From contig JAEWLQ010000044.1 in NCBI GenBank assembly GCA_023457495.1, positions 1-60,186 on the forward strand: DNA of 60,186 nt. The letters are read 5' to 3'. Below, in pieces: positions 15,771 through 24,986 of the stretch. The notes below the pieces were generated by a model that made no database searches, was not told the DNA's origin, and saw nothing but the letters and a program-made list of their open reading frames with translations. Position 1 is the first letter of the stretch; each line of letters begins with the position of its first letter. The translations under genes were made by a program, and so were the position numbers. This stretch comes from Pseudomonadota bacterium. Lineage in GTDB: Bacteria > Pseudomonadota > Gammaproteobacteria > Steroidobacterales > Steroidobacteraceae.

Positions 15771-17243
15771 TCAGCCTCCCAGGGTCACCAGGGCGTGGGC
15801 CAGGAGCCGATCGGCGGTTTCGACGACCACCTCCCGTCGCATCAGGCTGTTACGCCAGATTCCGGGAATCGCGCTCATTCCCAGGTGGGCCCCGGCGAGT
15901 TGCCCGTAGATCGCGGCGACGACGTCGCAGTCGCGCCCGAGGTTCGCGGCCAGCAACGCCCCTTCGCGGAAGTTCGAGCTGCGGCTGAAGACCCACAGCG
16001 CGGCCTCGAGCGCATTGACCGCATTTCCGCCGCCGGTGATCTCCTCGGCCCCGCGCCGCTCGTAAGAGCCCTCGTAGACGCCCATCACTTCCGGGCGGGT
16101 GGCGCTACCGGCCCACAGATCGCGCGGTGGCCGCAGGATCGCGGCCTTTTCGCGGCCGGTCAGCGCCTGGTGGAGCATGGCGGCCAGCAGGCGCACGCAG
16201 TCGAGCACGACCGGCGCCTGCGCGGTGATGCGCGCGGCATCCACCGCGCGGGCAATGCCCTCGGCGGGCTGCGCCAGGTGGTACATCACGACGGGCGCGA
16301 TGCGCGACAGGGGGTCCTTGTCCAGCGATTGAGGGTCGTGCGACCCGGCGAAAGGCTGCCCCTTGTACTGCGCGGCAGCCAGGGCCCGGGCCACATTGGC
16401 CGAAATCCCCACGCACTGTCCCGTGGCGCTGCCATGCCCATCGCGCTGCCAGCGGGAGAATCGGGCCACCAGGTCGCGCGCGTCGAAGCCGCACTCGAGC
16501 AGGCTCTCGGCCACCAGCAGGGCCAGCGCCGTGTCGTCGGTCCAGGCGCCCCGGGGCAGGTCGAAAGGTCCGCCGCCGAGCAGGTCCCCCACGGGCGAAA
16601 AGCTGCCCGGCTTGCGGAATTGGGTGTGGGCGGCGAGCGCGTCGCCGACCGCGAGCCCGACCAGCGATCCCTGGAAACGCTCGCGCAGGCTGCGCGCCGC
16701 GTCGAGCACGTCGGGGGCCTGCGTCGCATCGTGGTGATTCGCGGCCCAGTCGTGGATGAACGCGACCTGCTCGGCCGTCTCGGGCACGTCCGGCCAGGTG
16801 TCGGAGCGATCGCTGCCCCGCCAGAGTTCGTTGAGCTCGGAGATCGCGGCCTCGCCATCGAGCCCGCGCGCGGCGAGATGGCAGGCGATCACCGTGCCGG
16901 TGCGGCCGATGCCGGCGCGGCAATGCACGTACACGCGCCGGCCCTGCGCGAGCGCGGCGTCGAGCTCGGCCAGGATTTCCGCCATCCGCGCCGGCGGGTC
17001 GGGCACACCGTGATCGGGGATCGGCTTGCGCGCGTAACGCACGTGCCCGGGTAGATAGAGCTCGTACGGCGGCAGTTCGCCGGGTTCGGTCAGGTCGATG
17101 AAGGCATCGAAGCCGGCGGCGAGCAATGCGCCGAGTCGCCGCGCGACGTCCTGCGGGCGTTTTCCCCCGGGATAACAACCGGCGAGCAGCCGGCCCTCGA
17201 TTACCCAGTATGAATCGTCGACCGGTTTAATGACGTTCGGCAT
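15771..17243 (-). CDS. Dual-specificity phosphatase / ADP-ribosylglycohydrolase fusion
   Basis: This 490-residue protein joins two enzymes. Residues about 1-170 are a cysteine phosphatase of the dual-specificity/tyrosine type: P-loop HCRAGIGRTGTV with Cys108 and Arg114, and a candidate general acid Asp77 in IPDHG. Residues about 190-490 are a DraG/ARH-type ADP-ribosylglycohydrolase: GLAVGDALAAHTQF, WTDDTALAL with the metal-binding TDD at 235-237, and GRDCDVVAAIYGQLAGAHLG with Asp438 and Asp440. In typical relatives the last motif reads GDTDT, so the threonines are replaced here. Such hydrolases remove ADP-ribose from Arg, Ser or other acceptors using Mg2+. The start overlaps the ttcA end by 17 bases, indicating translational coupling. 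No ADP-ribosyltransferase is seen nearby. Confidence 0.9.
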   Translation of the reverse strand: MPNVIKPVDDSYWVIEGRLLAGCYPGGKRPQDVARRLGALLAAGFDAFIDLTEPGELPPYELYLPGHVRYARKPIPDHGVPDPPARMAEILAELDAALAQGRRVYVHCRAGIGRTGTVIACHLAARGLDGEAAISELNELWRGSDRSDTWPDVPETAEQVAFIHDWAANHHDATQAPDVLDAARSLRERFQGSLVGLAVGDALAAHTQFRKPGSFSPVGDLLGGGPFDLPRGAWTDDTALALLVAESLLECGFDARDLVARFSRWQRDGHGSATGQCVGISANVARALAAAQYKGQPFAGSHDPQSLDKDPLSRIAPVVMYHLAQPAEGIARAVDAARITAQAPVVLDCVRLLAAMLHQALTGREKAAILRPPRDLWAGSATRPEVMGVYEGSYERRGAEEITGGGNAVNALEAALWVFSRSSNFREGALLAANLGRDCDVVAAIYGQLAGAHLGMSAIPGIWRNSLMRREVVVETADRLLAHALVTLGG

Positions 17244-18054
17244 CGAGTCGCGCGAAATCGAAGCTCCGCGGATCGGCGAGGTGTTCGGGAGAAACGTTGC
17301 GCAGCGCGGAGAAGATCGATTCCGTGCGGCCCGGATACTGCTTCTCCCATTCCGCGAGCATCCGCTTGACCTCCTTGCGCTGCGCATTGTCCTGCGACCC
17401 GCACAGCTTGCAGGGAATGATCGGGAACTGGCGCGCGCGCGCGTATTTGGCGATCTGCGATTCCGCGACGTACGCGAGCGGCCGGATGACGATGTGTTTG
17501 CCGTCCTCCGACAGCAGCTTCGGAGCCATGGCCTTCAGCCGTCCGCCGAAGAACATGTTGAGGAACAGCGTCTCGACGATGTCGTCCCGGTGATGTCCCA
17601 GGGCGATCTTGGTGATGCCGTTCTCCGAGGCCCAGCGGTACAACGCGCCGCGGCGCAGGCGCGAGCACAGGCCGCACATCGTCTTGCCCTCGGGGATGAC
17701 GCGTTTGACGACGCTGTAGGTGTCCTGCTCGATGACGTGGAACGGCACGCCGATGCCGCGCAGGTAGTTTGGCAGCACTTCCTCCGGGAAATCCGGCTGC
17801 TTCTGGTCGAGATTCACCGCGACCAGCTCGAAGTCGATGGGCGCGCTGCGCTTGAGCGAGAGCAGGATGTCGAGCAGCGTGTAGGAGTCCTTGCCGCCCG
17901 AGAGGCAAACCATGACGCGATCGCCTTCGGCGATCATCGCGTAATCCTCGATCGCCTTTCCGACCAGGCCGCGCAGGTGCGCGCCCAGTTTCTTCGCGGT
18001 CTGCGAAGGCCAGGCCGGATCGAGCGCCGGGTCGACGTTGGGATTGGCGTTCAT
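17227..18054 (-). CDS. ttcA: tRNA 2-thiocytidine(32) synthetase TtcA
   Basis: TtcA thiolates cytidine 32 in the anticodon loop of certain tRNAs, using ATP and a [4Fe-4S] cluster. The 275-residue protein has PP-loop SGGKDS at residues 52-57 and two CxxC pairs, CGLC (Cys127, Cys130) and CKLC (Cys215, Cys218), which bind the cluster. GHHRDDIVETLFLNMFFGG is a further signature. Length and motif spacing match the gammaproteobacterial enzyme. It lies 12 bases after the ceramidase-like gene and overlaps the phosphatase/ADP-ribosylglycohydrolase gene by 17 bases, so it is in the middle of the minus-strand run. Confidence 0.96.
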   Translation of the reverse strand: MNANPNVDPALDPAWPSQTAKKLGAHLRGLVGKAIEDYAMIAEGDRVMVCLSGGKDSYTLLDILLSLKRSAPIDFELVAVNLDQKQPDFPEEVLPNYLRGIGVPFHVIEQDTYSVVKRVIPEGKTMCGLCSRLRRGALYRWASENGITKIALGHHRDDIVETLFLNMFFGGRLKAMAPKLLSEDGKHIVIRPLAYVAESQIAKYARARQFPIIPCKLCGSQDNAQRKEVKRMLAEWEKQYPGRTESIFSALRNVSPEHLADPRSFDFARLDAERH

Positions 18055-18066
18055 GCGAGCGCGATT

Positions 18067-18855
18067 CTAAGGAAGCGGGCAGCGCCGGTGCAGCTGCCAG
18101 ACGATCGCGAAGACCGCGAACGAGGCGAGGACGTGCTTGATGGAGTGGCCGCTCAGGGTCCCGCCGAGCAGGCCATAAACCTGCGGATCGAAGGTTTCGA
18201 AGACCTTCGCGAGGCCGTACCACAGCGCCGCCCAGGCGAGCAGCCGGCCGTGCGTGTAACGCTTCGCCGGGTAGGCCAGCATCAGGAGCACGATCACCGC
18301 GATGGACCAGAATTGGAACGCGGCATACGGAACGACGTTTCCAGCCCCGGCCTGCTCGGTCGCCGCCCAGTAGACGACGGTGGCGACGCCGGTCAGCAGC
18401 AGGAACCAGAGGGAGCGCAGCCCGAGCCCGAGGTCGATGCGCTCGACGACCGCGGCGGCCACGAGCCCGGAGAAACCCAGCGTCATGGGCAGCCGATCCC
18501 AGACCAGGCGCGGATTGTCGGGCGACAGGTGGTAGTAAGAGGAACCGAGGCAGGTGAGCGCGGCCCCGGCGAAAAACACCAGGTAGGGAATCCTTTCGCG
18601 CGGATCGATGAACTGCCCGCCGCCGCGGAGGATCAGCGCCAGACCTGCGACGCCCCCGACCAGGAACGGCAGGTTGGATTGCACGTTGAAGAAATTCGAG
18701 ACGCCCCACAGCGACCGTTCGTCGGCGAAGGCGTGATACGAGAGCGGCTGCGGGAAGGCGGGGACCAGCAGCGGGATGACCGCGAACAGTACTGTCAGCG
18801 CGATGAGCGCGATGCCTCGCCAGTTGCCGAACAGCCCCCTGGCCAGTGCGGTCAT
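18067..18855 (-). CDS. Ceramidase-like (CREST superfamily) membrane protein
   Basis: This 262-residue integral membrane protein has about seven hydrophobic segments and short loops. The conserved ceramidase/CREST pattern is visible: WGVSNFFNVQSNLPFLV, LTCLGSSYYHLSPDNPRLVWDRLPMTLGF, and near the end LAKVFETFDPQVYGL and LSGHSIKHVLASF. The Ser, His and Asp residues in these segments are the probable metal/catalytic set of this hydrolase superfamily. Bacterial members are often annotated as alkaline ceramidase-like, but their true lipid substrates are mostly unknown. Start and stop overlap the M32 carboxypeptidase by four bases (ATGA), so they are translationally coupled. Confidence 0.85.
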   Translation of the reverse strand: MTALARGLFGNWRGIALIALTVLFAVIPLLVPAFPQPLSYHAFADERSLWGVSNFFNVQSNLPFLVGGVAGLALILRGGGQFIDPRERIPYLVFFAGAALTCLGSSYYHLSPDNPRLVWDRLPMTLGFSGLVAAAVVERIDLGLGLRSLWFLLLTGVATVVYWAATEQAGAGNVVPYAAFQFWSIAVIVLLMLAYPAKRYTHGRLLAWAALWYGLAKVFETFDPQVYGLLGGTLSGHSIKHVLASFAVFAIVWQLHRRCPLP

Positions 18856-20375
18856 GCCGCGGCGCTGCCGAGAACCGATTCGGGCTCGAGGTACTTGGAT
18901 TCGAGGTAGCGCAGCGCGGCGGCCGCGGACAGGGGCTTGCCCGTCGCGTTCTTGATGAGATCCTGCGCGGTGACGCTCGCGCCGCGGCTGTGGACATTCT
19001 CGCGCAGCCATTTGATGAGGCCCGCGAACTCGCCGCGCGCGATCTGCGCATCCAGGTCCGGCACGGCGGCCCGCAGCGCCTCGTGCAACTGCGCCGCGAT
19101 CACGGCTCCCAGCGCGTAGGACGGAAAGTATCCGAAGGAACCGACCGCCCAATGCACGTCCTGGAGCACGCCCTGCAGGTCTGATTCCGGCTTCACGCCG
19201 AGGCGCTGCTCCATGCTCGAATTCCACGCGTCGCGCAGGTTGCGCACCGCGAGCTCGCCCGAGAGCAGCTGGTTCTCGAGCTCGTATCGCAGCTGGATGT
19301 GCAGCGAATAGGTGAGCTCATCCGCGTCGACGCGGATCGGACCACGCCGCACGCGCGTGAGGTGGGCGTAGAGATTTTCCTCCGACCACTCGGGACCGGA
19401 GACGCCGAAGTGCTTCTCGAGCAGCGGCTTCAGATAGGTCACGAACGGCCGGCTGCGACTCACGATCATCTCCATGAGCAGCGACTGGCTTTCTTCGAGC
19501 GCCATGCCGCGGTCGCGCCCGACCGGCTGATCCGCGAATTCGACCGGCAGCCCCACGTCGTACATGGCATGACCGGTTTCATGCAGCGCACCGAGCAGAC
19601 CCGAGAACGGTTCGGTTGGATCGAAGCGCGTGGTGACGCGCACGTCGCCCGGAACACCCTCGGTAAAGGGGTGCTCGCTCTCATCGAGCCGGCCGCGATC
19701 GAAGGGAAACCCGACGGCCTTCATGATCTCGATCGCGAGGGCGCGTTGTTTCGCCGCGCCGAACTTGCCGGCGATGGGCAGCAACGGGCGCGATTCCTGC
19801 CGTGCGAGCACCTCGCGGATCATGCCCGGCAGGCGGCGCGCGAGAGCCTTGAAGATCGTGTCGATTTCCGCCGACGTCAGCCCGGGGCTGAACTCGTCGA
19901 CCAGCGCATCGTAGGGAGAGAGATTGCGGGACTGGCCCAGCAGCTGCGCCTTGTCGCGCACCAGGAGGACGACCTCCTCGAGATATGGCGCGAAGTCCTC
20001 GAACTTGCCGCTCTGGCGCGCCTGCAGCCACTTCGCCTCCGCTTTGGACGCGGCCTTCGCGAGTCGCGAGATCAGTGCCACCGGCGTCGCGATCGCGAAG
20101 TCGCGCTGGCGGCGCATCTCGCGCAGGTTGGCGACCTGCCAGTCCTCGAGACCGGCCGTGTTTGCCTGTGCCCGGTCGAGCAGCCGCGTGATCCGCGGCG
20201 CGGTCACGAGCGCGTGATACTCGGTTTCCAGCGCGGCCAGTTGCTCGCCGCGTACATCGGCACTGCCTCGCGGCATCATCACCGCGGCGTCCCAACGCAG
20301 CACCGCCATCGCGCCACGAAACGCATGGAGGCGTTTCCATTCCTGCTCGAGCTGCTTGTAAGGGGACTGGGCCAT
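18852..20375 (-). CDS. M32 family carboxypeptidase (Taq-like)
   Basis: Thermostable-carboxypeptidase-type metalloenzymes remove C-terminal residues from peptides in the cytoplasm. The 507-residue protein carries the family marks: HPFTEG, DVRVTTRF, the zinc motif HETGH at 265-269, and GMALEESQSLLMEM, which supplies the third ligand from Glu294 or Glu295. GSFGYFPSYALG near the C-terminus is also diagnostic. No signal peptide is present. It is the first gene of the seven-gene minus-strand run and its promoter must lie in the 204-base space upstream, where a 13-bp palindrome occurs. Confidence 0.95.
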   Translation of the reverse strand: MAQSPYKQLEQEWKRLHAFRGAMAVLRWDAAVMMPRGSADVRGEQLAALETEYHALVTAPRITRLLDRAQANTAGLEDWQVANLREMRRQRDFAIATPVALISRLAKAASKAEAKWLQARQSGKFEDFAPYLEEVVLLVRDKAQLLGQSRNLSPYDALVDEFSPGLTSAEIDTIFKALARRLPGMIREVLARQESRPLLPIAGKFGAAKQRALAIEIMKAVGFPFDRGRLDESEHPFTEGVPGDVRVTTRFDPTEPFSGLLGALHETGHAMYDVGLPVEFADQPVGRDRGMALEESQSLLMEMIVSRSRPFVTYLKPLLEKHFGVSGPEWSEENLYAHLTRVRRGPIRVDADELTYSLHIQLRYELENQLLSGELAVRNLRDAWNSSMEQRLGVKPESDLQGVLQDVHWAVGSFGYFPSYALGAVIAAQLHEALRAAVPDLDAQIARGEFAGLIKWLRENVHSRGASVTAQDLIKNATGKPLSAAAALRYLESKYLEPESVLGSAAA

Positions 20376-20482
20376 GGGACACGCGGGACGGGGATTGGTC
20401 GGTGGCCAGTTTACCAGCCACCCTCCCCCAAGCTGCCCGCCGACGCCGGCAAATCTTCAAGAATCAATCGTTTAGCTTGTCC

Positions 20483-20495
20483 GTCAACGGTTGAC
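20483..20495. promoter_or_regulatory. 13-bp palindrome upstream of the minus-strand run
   Basis: GTCAAC-G-GTTGAC is a perfect inverted repeat 108 bases upstream of the M32 carboxypeptidase start, inside the 204-base space after the RND permease gene. Its position and symmetry suit a repressor or activator operator. It also contains TTGAC on both strands, so part could be a -35 box. Confidence 0.4.
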
Positions 20496-20579
20496 AGCGC
20501 ACCCGTCGAATGCCGGCGCTTATGTCAAAAGAACGCGCGAGTTGTATGGCCGTACGCCGGCGATGCCGGCACGTTCGCG

Positions 20580-23500
20580 TCAGTTCGCTTCCTGACTGGC
20601 GTGACCGGCCGTGGGCGCCGCGCCACGCGGCTCGCGCTGCTTGCCGAGCAGGCCGTCGATGAGCCGTGACATGTACTCGGGAGAGCGCGTGTTGCGCGCG
20701 ATCAGCAGGTACAGCGACGGCACGACGTACAAGGTCATGCCCAGCGAGACGATGGTGCCGAAGAACACCGTGGCGCCGATCGACTCGCGGCTCTCCGCGC
20801 CCGCGCCGTTCGCCAGCATGAGCGGCACGGCGCCGAAGGCCGTGCACAGGCTGGTCATGAGCACCGGGCGCAGCCGCGTCGCCGACGACTGGATGACGGC
20901 ATCGACGAATTCCACGCCACGGTCACGCAGCTGGTTCGCGAACTCCACGATCAGGATGCCGTTCTTGCAGGCGATGCCGATCAGCATGATGCAGCCGATC
21001 TGGCTGAAGATGTTGATGGTCGAGTTGAACAGGAACAGGCCCACGAGCGCGCCCGTGAGCGCGAGCGGCACGGTCACGAGAATGACGATCGGGTGGATGA
21101 AGCTCTCGAACTGCGCGGCGAGCACCAGGTACACGATGAGCAGCGCGAACGCGAAGGTGATCCACAACTGGTCGCCCGACTTCTTCATCTGGTAGGTCTC
21201 GCCGTTGTAGATGATCTGCGCGGCCGGGGCCTCCTCACGGATCACCTGCTCCATGTATTCGACGGCCTCGCCCAGCGTGTAACCGGGCGCGAGTGAACCG
21301 GCGAGCTCGATGGCGCGCATGCGGTCGGTGCGACGCAGCTCCATGGGTCCGGCCCGTTCCTCGATGCGCACCAGCGCCGAGAGGGGTATCAGGTCGTCGC
21401 TCTTGTCCGAGCGCACGTAGAGATTGTCGAGGTCGCCGACCGAGGCACGCTGCTCGGTGCGCGCCTGCAACAACACGTCGTACTCCTCGCCCGCCCGCTC
21501 GAATGTGGTGACGATGCGCGAGCCCAGCATGGTCTCGAGCGTGCGGCCCACGGTTTGCAGCGAAACACCGAGATCGGCCGCCTTGTTGCGGTCGATCTGC
21601 ACGATGACGCGCGGCTGGCGCTCGAGGTAGTCGGATTCGAGATTGAGGATGCGCGGATTCTCGGCGGCGACGCGCTGCATGATCTTGTCGCGCCACTTCA
21701 CGATTTCCTCGTAGTCACCGCCGCCGAGCGCGATGGCCAGGGGACGCGTGCTGTTGCGCGTGAGCGGCGAGCCGCCCTGGTTGACGTTCACGCGCGCGCC
21801 CGAGATGTCCTGCGTGCGCAGCCGCAACCGATCGACGATATCTGCGGCGCTCTCCTCGCGCACGTCCCAGAGATTGAGCGGCATGAACACGATGCCCGTA
21901 TTCGAGTCCGCGTTGCGGCCGAAGCCGCCGCTGCGCGCGTTCACGCGCCGGGCGTTGCCGCGCTCCACCTCGTCCATCGCGACGGCCTCGACCTGGCGGA
22001 GCTGCCGATCGAGGTAATGAATGCTCGACCCTTCGGGCGCGGTGATGAAGATGCGTACGAACGCGCGGTCTTCGATCGGCGCGAGTTCGCTCGGGATACG
22101 CAGTCCCGAAAACGGCCAGCCGACGACGAGCAGCATGAGCAGCAGGCCGAACAGGCCCATCGCGCCGCCGACGATGTACAGCGGCCCGCGCCCCACGAGC
22201 GCGCGGCGCAACGCGGCGGCGTACTTGCCGTCGAGGTTGTGGAATGCGCGATCGATGCCGCCCGTCATGCGCGACTTGGGCATGCCGTTCGCGAACAGCT
22301 TGGCCGTCATCATCGGGGTGAGGCTCAACGCGACGAAGGCCGAGAAACCGACGGCGGCGGCCACGGTCACGCCGAATTCGCCGAACAGACGGCCCGTGTC
22401 GCCGGTCATGAAGGACACGGGGACGAACACCGCCATGAGGACCAGCGTCGTCGCGATCACCGCGAAGCCGATCTCGTGCGCGCCGTTGATCGATGCGAGC
22501 GCCGCAGGCTCGCCGCCCTCGATGCGCCGCACGATGTTCTCGAGCACCACGATCGCGTCGTCGACCACGAGGCCGATCGCGAGCACGGCGCCCAGCATCG
22601 TGAGCGTGTTGATCGAGTAATCGAGCATCAGCATGACGATGCCAGCGGCCACGATCGAGACCGGGATCGTGACGGCCGGAATCAGCGTGGCGCGAAACGT
22701 GCCGAGGAACAGGAAGATGACGATCAGTACCAGGATCAGCGTCTCGGACAGCGCGAACACCACGTTCTTGAGCGACGCCGCGATGTACACGCCGTTGTCT
22801 ATGTTGACCTCGGCCGTCATGTCAGACGGGAGCGTGGGCTGGATCTGCGCGAGCCGTTCCTTCACGAGTCGGGATGTCAGCAGCACGTTGGCCTTCGACT
22901 GCGGGATGATGGCCATCGACAGGCCCACCGCGCCGTTCGAACGCGCGATGCTGCGGTCGTCGTCGGACGCCAGGCGCACTTCCGCGACTTCGCCGAGGCG
23001 CACGAGATAGCCATCGGGTCCGCGGCCGACGACGAGATTCTGGAAATCCTGCTCGGTCCTGAGGTTCGTATCGGTGCGCAAGGAGAAGTCGCGCTCCTGC
23101 GATTCGAGGCGCCCGGCCGGCAGTTCGACGTTCTCGCGCAGCAGGGCGGCCTCGACGTCGGCGACCGTGAGCTGGCGCGCGGCCAGATTCTCGCGCGACA
23201 ACCACACGCGCATCGAGTAGCGGCGCGCGCCATTCATGCGCACGCTGGCCACGCCGTCGAGCGTCGCGAACTGGTCGACGAGATAACGTTCCATGTAGTC
23301 CGTTATCTCGAGCATGTTGCGCTGGGTGCTCGCGACATTGATCCAGACGATCGCGTCGGCGCCGCTGTCAACCTTGGTGATCTGCGACGGATCGGCTTCG
23401 AGCGGCAGGCGCTGCGCGACGCGCGACAGGCGTTCGCGCACGTCGTTGGCGGCGCTGTCGAGATCCCGCTCGAGCGTGAACTCGACGTTGATGGTCGAAC

Positions 23501-23762
23501 GTTCGTCGCGACTCGAGGAATTGAGGCGCTCCACGCCCTCGATGCCGGAGATCTCGTTCTCGATGATCTGCGTGATGCGCGACTCGACCACGTCCGAGGA
23601 CGCGCCGCGATAACGCGTCTCGACGTTGACCACCGGCCGGTCGACGTCGGGGAACTCGCGCAGCGACAGGCGCGAGACGGCGCCCACGCCGAGGATGAAC
23701 AGCAGCAGCGACATCACCGTGGCGAACACGGGACGACGCACCGACAGTTCGGAGATCATCAT
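20580..23762 (-). CDS. RND efflux transporter permease (AcrB/MexF type)
   Basis: This inner-membrane proton antiporter of 1060 residues belongs to the hydrophobe/amphiphile efflux family. It begins MMISELSVRRPVFATVMSLL with the first transmembrane helix, has two large periplasmic loops, and clusters of helices near residues 335-560 and 860-1030. AIGLVVDDAIVVLEN carries the paired aspartates of the proton relay. LGAVLAIGLVVDDAI and the second-half IGIACKNGILIVEFAN are standard family motifs. It overlaps the adaptor gene by four bases (ATGA). No outer-membrane TolC partner lies here, so it probably uses a shared one. Drug range cannot be inferred. Confidence 0.95.
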   Translation of the reverse strand: MMISELSVRRPVFATVMSLLLFILGVGAVSRLSLREFPDVDRPVVNVETRYRGASSDVVESRITQIIENEISGIEGVERLNSSSRDERSTINVEFTLERDLDSAANDVRERLSRVAQRLPLEADPSQITKVDSGADAIVWINVASTQRNMLEITDYMERYLVDQFATLDGVASVRMNGARRYSMRVWLSRENLAARQLTVADVEAALLRENVELPAGRLESQERDFSLRTDTNLRTEQDFQNLVVGRGPDGYLVRLGEVAEVRLASDDDRSIARSNGAVGLSMAIIPQSKANVLLTSRLVKERLAQIQPTLPSDMTAEVNIDNGVYIAASLKNVVFALSETLILVLIVIFLFLGTFRATLIPAVTIPVSIVAAGIVMLMLDYSINTLTMLGAVLAIGLVVDDAIVVLENIVRRIEGGEPAALASINGAHEIGFAVIATTLVLMAVFVPVSFMTGDTGRLFGEFGVTVAAAVGFSAFVALSLTPMMTAKLFANGMPKSRMTGGIDRAFHNLDGKYAAALRRALVGRGPLYIVGGAMGLFGLLLMLLVVGWPFSGLRIPSELAPIEDRAFVRIFITAPEGSSIHYLDRQLRQVEAVAMDEVERGNARRVNARSGGFGRNADSNTGIVFMPLNLWDVREESAADIVDRLRLRTQDISGARVNVNQGGSPLTRNSTRPLAIALGGGDYEEIVKWRDKIMQRVAAENPRILNLESDYLERQPRVIVQIDRNKAADLGVSLQTVGRTLETMLGSRIVTTFERAGEEYDVLLQARTEQRASVGDLDNLYVRSDKSDDLIPLSALVRIEERAGPMELRRTDRMRAIELAGSLAPGYTLGEAVEYMEQVIREEAPAAQIIYNGETYQMKKSGDQLWITFAFALLIVYLVLAAQFESFIHPIVILVTVPLALTGALVGLFLFNSTINIFSQIGCIMLIGIACKNGILIVEFANQLRDRGVEFVDAVIQSSATRLRPVLMTSLCTAFGAVPLMLANGAGAESRESIGATVFFGTIVSLGMTLYVVPSLYLLIARNTRSPEYMSRLIDGLLGKQREPRGAAPTAGHASQEAN

Positions 23763-24910
23763 TGACGGATGCTCGACGGCTGCGTGCTCGCCTCGTGCGA
23801 GGCGGCATCGAGTCGTTCCGACGGCCTGTCGCTGGTGCGCTGCGCGACACGCACGGTCACGCCGTCGCGCACCTTCTGCGTGCCTTCGACGATCACCTGC
23901 TCGCCGGCATTCAGTCCGCCGACGATCTCGACGCTACCGGGACGGCGGGAGCCGATGCGCACTTCGCGACGCTCGACCTTGTCGTCGTTGACCACGAATA
24001 CGTACTGACGCTCGGCCTCCGGCGAGAGGGCTTCCTCGGGAATGACCAGCGCGTCGCGCTCGTCGTTCGCGAGCACCACGTTAAGGAACATGCCGGGCCG
24101 CAGCGCGCCATCGTCGTTGGCCAGCAGCGCGCGAACCGTCACCGAGCGCGTGGCCATGTCGACACGCGAATCGATGCTCGCGACCTTGCCCGTGAACGTG
24201 CGGCCCGGGAATGCGGGCGCGGAAGCGCGCACGGCGAGCCCCTCGCGCAGCGCGGCGACGAAATTCTCGGGCACGGCGAAATCGAGCTTGATGACGCTCG
24301 TGTCGTCGAGCGTCGTGATGACCGCGCCCGGGTTGATCAAACTACCGACGCTCACGCGGCGCAGCCCGACGCGCCCCGAAAACGGCGCGCGGATCACGGT
24401 GTCCTCGAGCCGCGCGTTGGCCGCCGCGAGGCGCGCCTTGTCCGCCTTGAGCGTCGCTTCGAGCTGATCGAACTGCGCCTTCGACAACACCTGCGTGTCG
24501 AGCAACTCGCGGCTGCGGTTGTATTGCGCCTGGCTGTCGGTGAGCGCGGCCTCGGCTTCCGCGACATCCGCGCGCACCTGCGCGTCGTCGAGCTGCACCA
24601 GCACCTGTCCGCGCTTCACGCGTTCGCCGTCGCGGAACATGATGGCGGTGACGATGTTCGAGGTCTTCGAGCTGACGTCGACGGATTCGTTGGCGCGCGC
24701 ATTGCCGAGCGCCTCGAGCTTCTGCGACAGGCGCTCGGTGCGAACCGGGGCCGTCGAAACGAAAGCCGGCGCGGCCGAGCGCGGACCGCCAGCCGGAGCG
24801 GCCACCGCGCCGGCGGCCGGCCGGTGCTGCGTGGCGTAGATCGCCCACGCGGCGCAGGCGACGGCGATGGCTAGGCTGATGGGGGTCGCGAGACTGCGCT
24901 TCTCTGACAT
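23759..24910 (-). CDS. RND periplasmic adaptor subunit (AcrA/MexE type)
   Basis: Membrane-fusion proteins bridge RND pumps to TolC-like channels. The 383-residue protein has an N-terminal membrane anchor (LAIAVACAAWAIYA), a proline/alanine-rich linker, and a split lipoyl domain (IMFRDGERVKRGQVLVQLDD, then APFSGRVGLRRVSVGSLI). A helical hairpin rich in Ala/Glu/Gln (AEAEAALTDSQAQYNRSREL) and beta-barrel domains follow. No lipobox is seen, so it is anchored by an uncleaved helix rather than lipid. ATG 24910 (MSEKRSLATP) is chosen for its fit to the anchor. It is cotranscribed with the permease. Confidence 0.93.
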   Translation of the reverse strand: MSEKRSLATPISLAIAVACAAWAIYATQHRPAAGAVAAPAGGPRSAAPAFVSTAPVRTERLSQKLEALGNARANESVDVSSKTSNIVTAIMFRDGERVKRGQVLVQLDDAQVRADVAEAEAALTDSQAQYNRSRELLDTQVLSKAQFDQLEATLKADKARLAAANARLEDTVIRAPFSGRVGLRRVSVGSLINPGAVITTLDDTSVIKLDFAVPENFVAALREGLAVRASAPAFPGRTFTGKVASIDSRVDMATRSVTVRALLANDDGALRPGMFLNVVLANDERDALVIPEEALSPEAERQYVFVVNDDKVERREVRIGSRRPGSVEIVGGLNAGEQVIVEGTQKVRDGVTVRVAQRTSDRPSERLDAASHEASTQPSSIRQ

Positions 24911-24986
24911 CGTGTCGTCGGCTTCCGGATCGTTGAACGGTGGCGAGTATGGCACCGCTAACAGGCCGACACACAAGGGTAAAAAG

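Noticed and set aside
21555..23765. Open frame of 736 codons antisense to the RND permease
   Set aside because: Rich in His/Arg/Glu repeats and without family; the permease on the other strand is certain.
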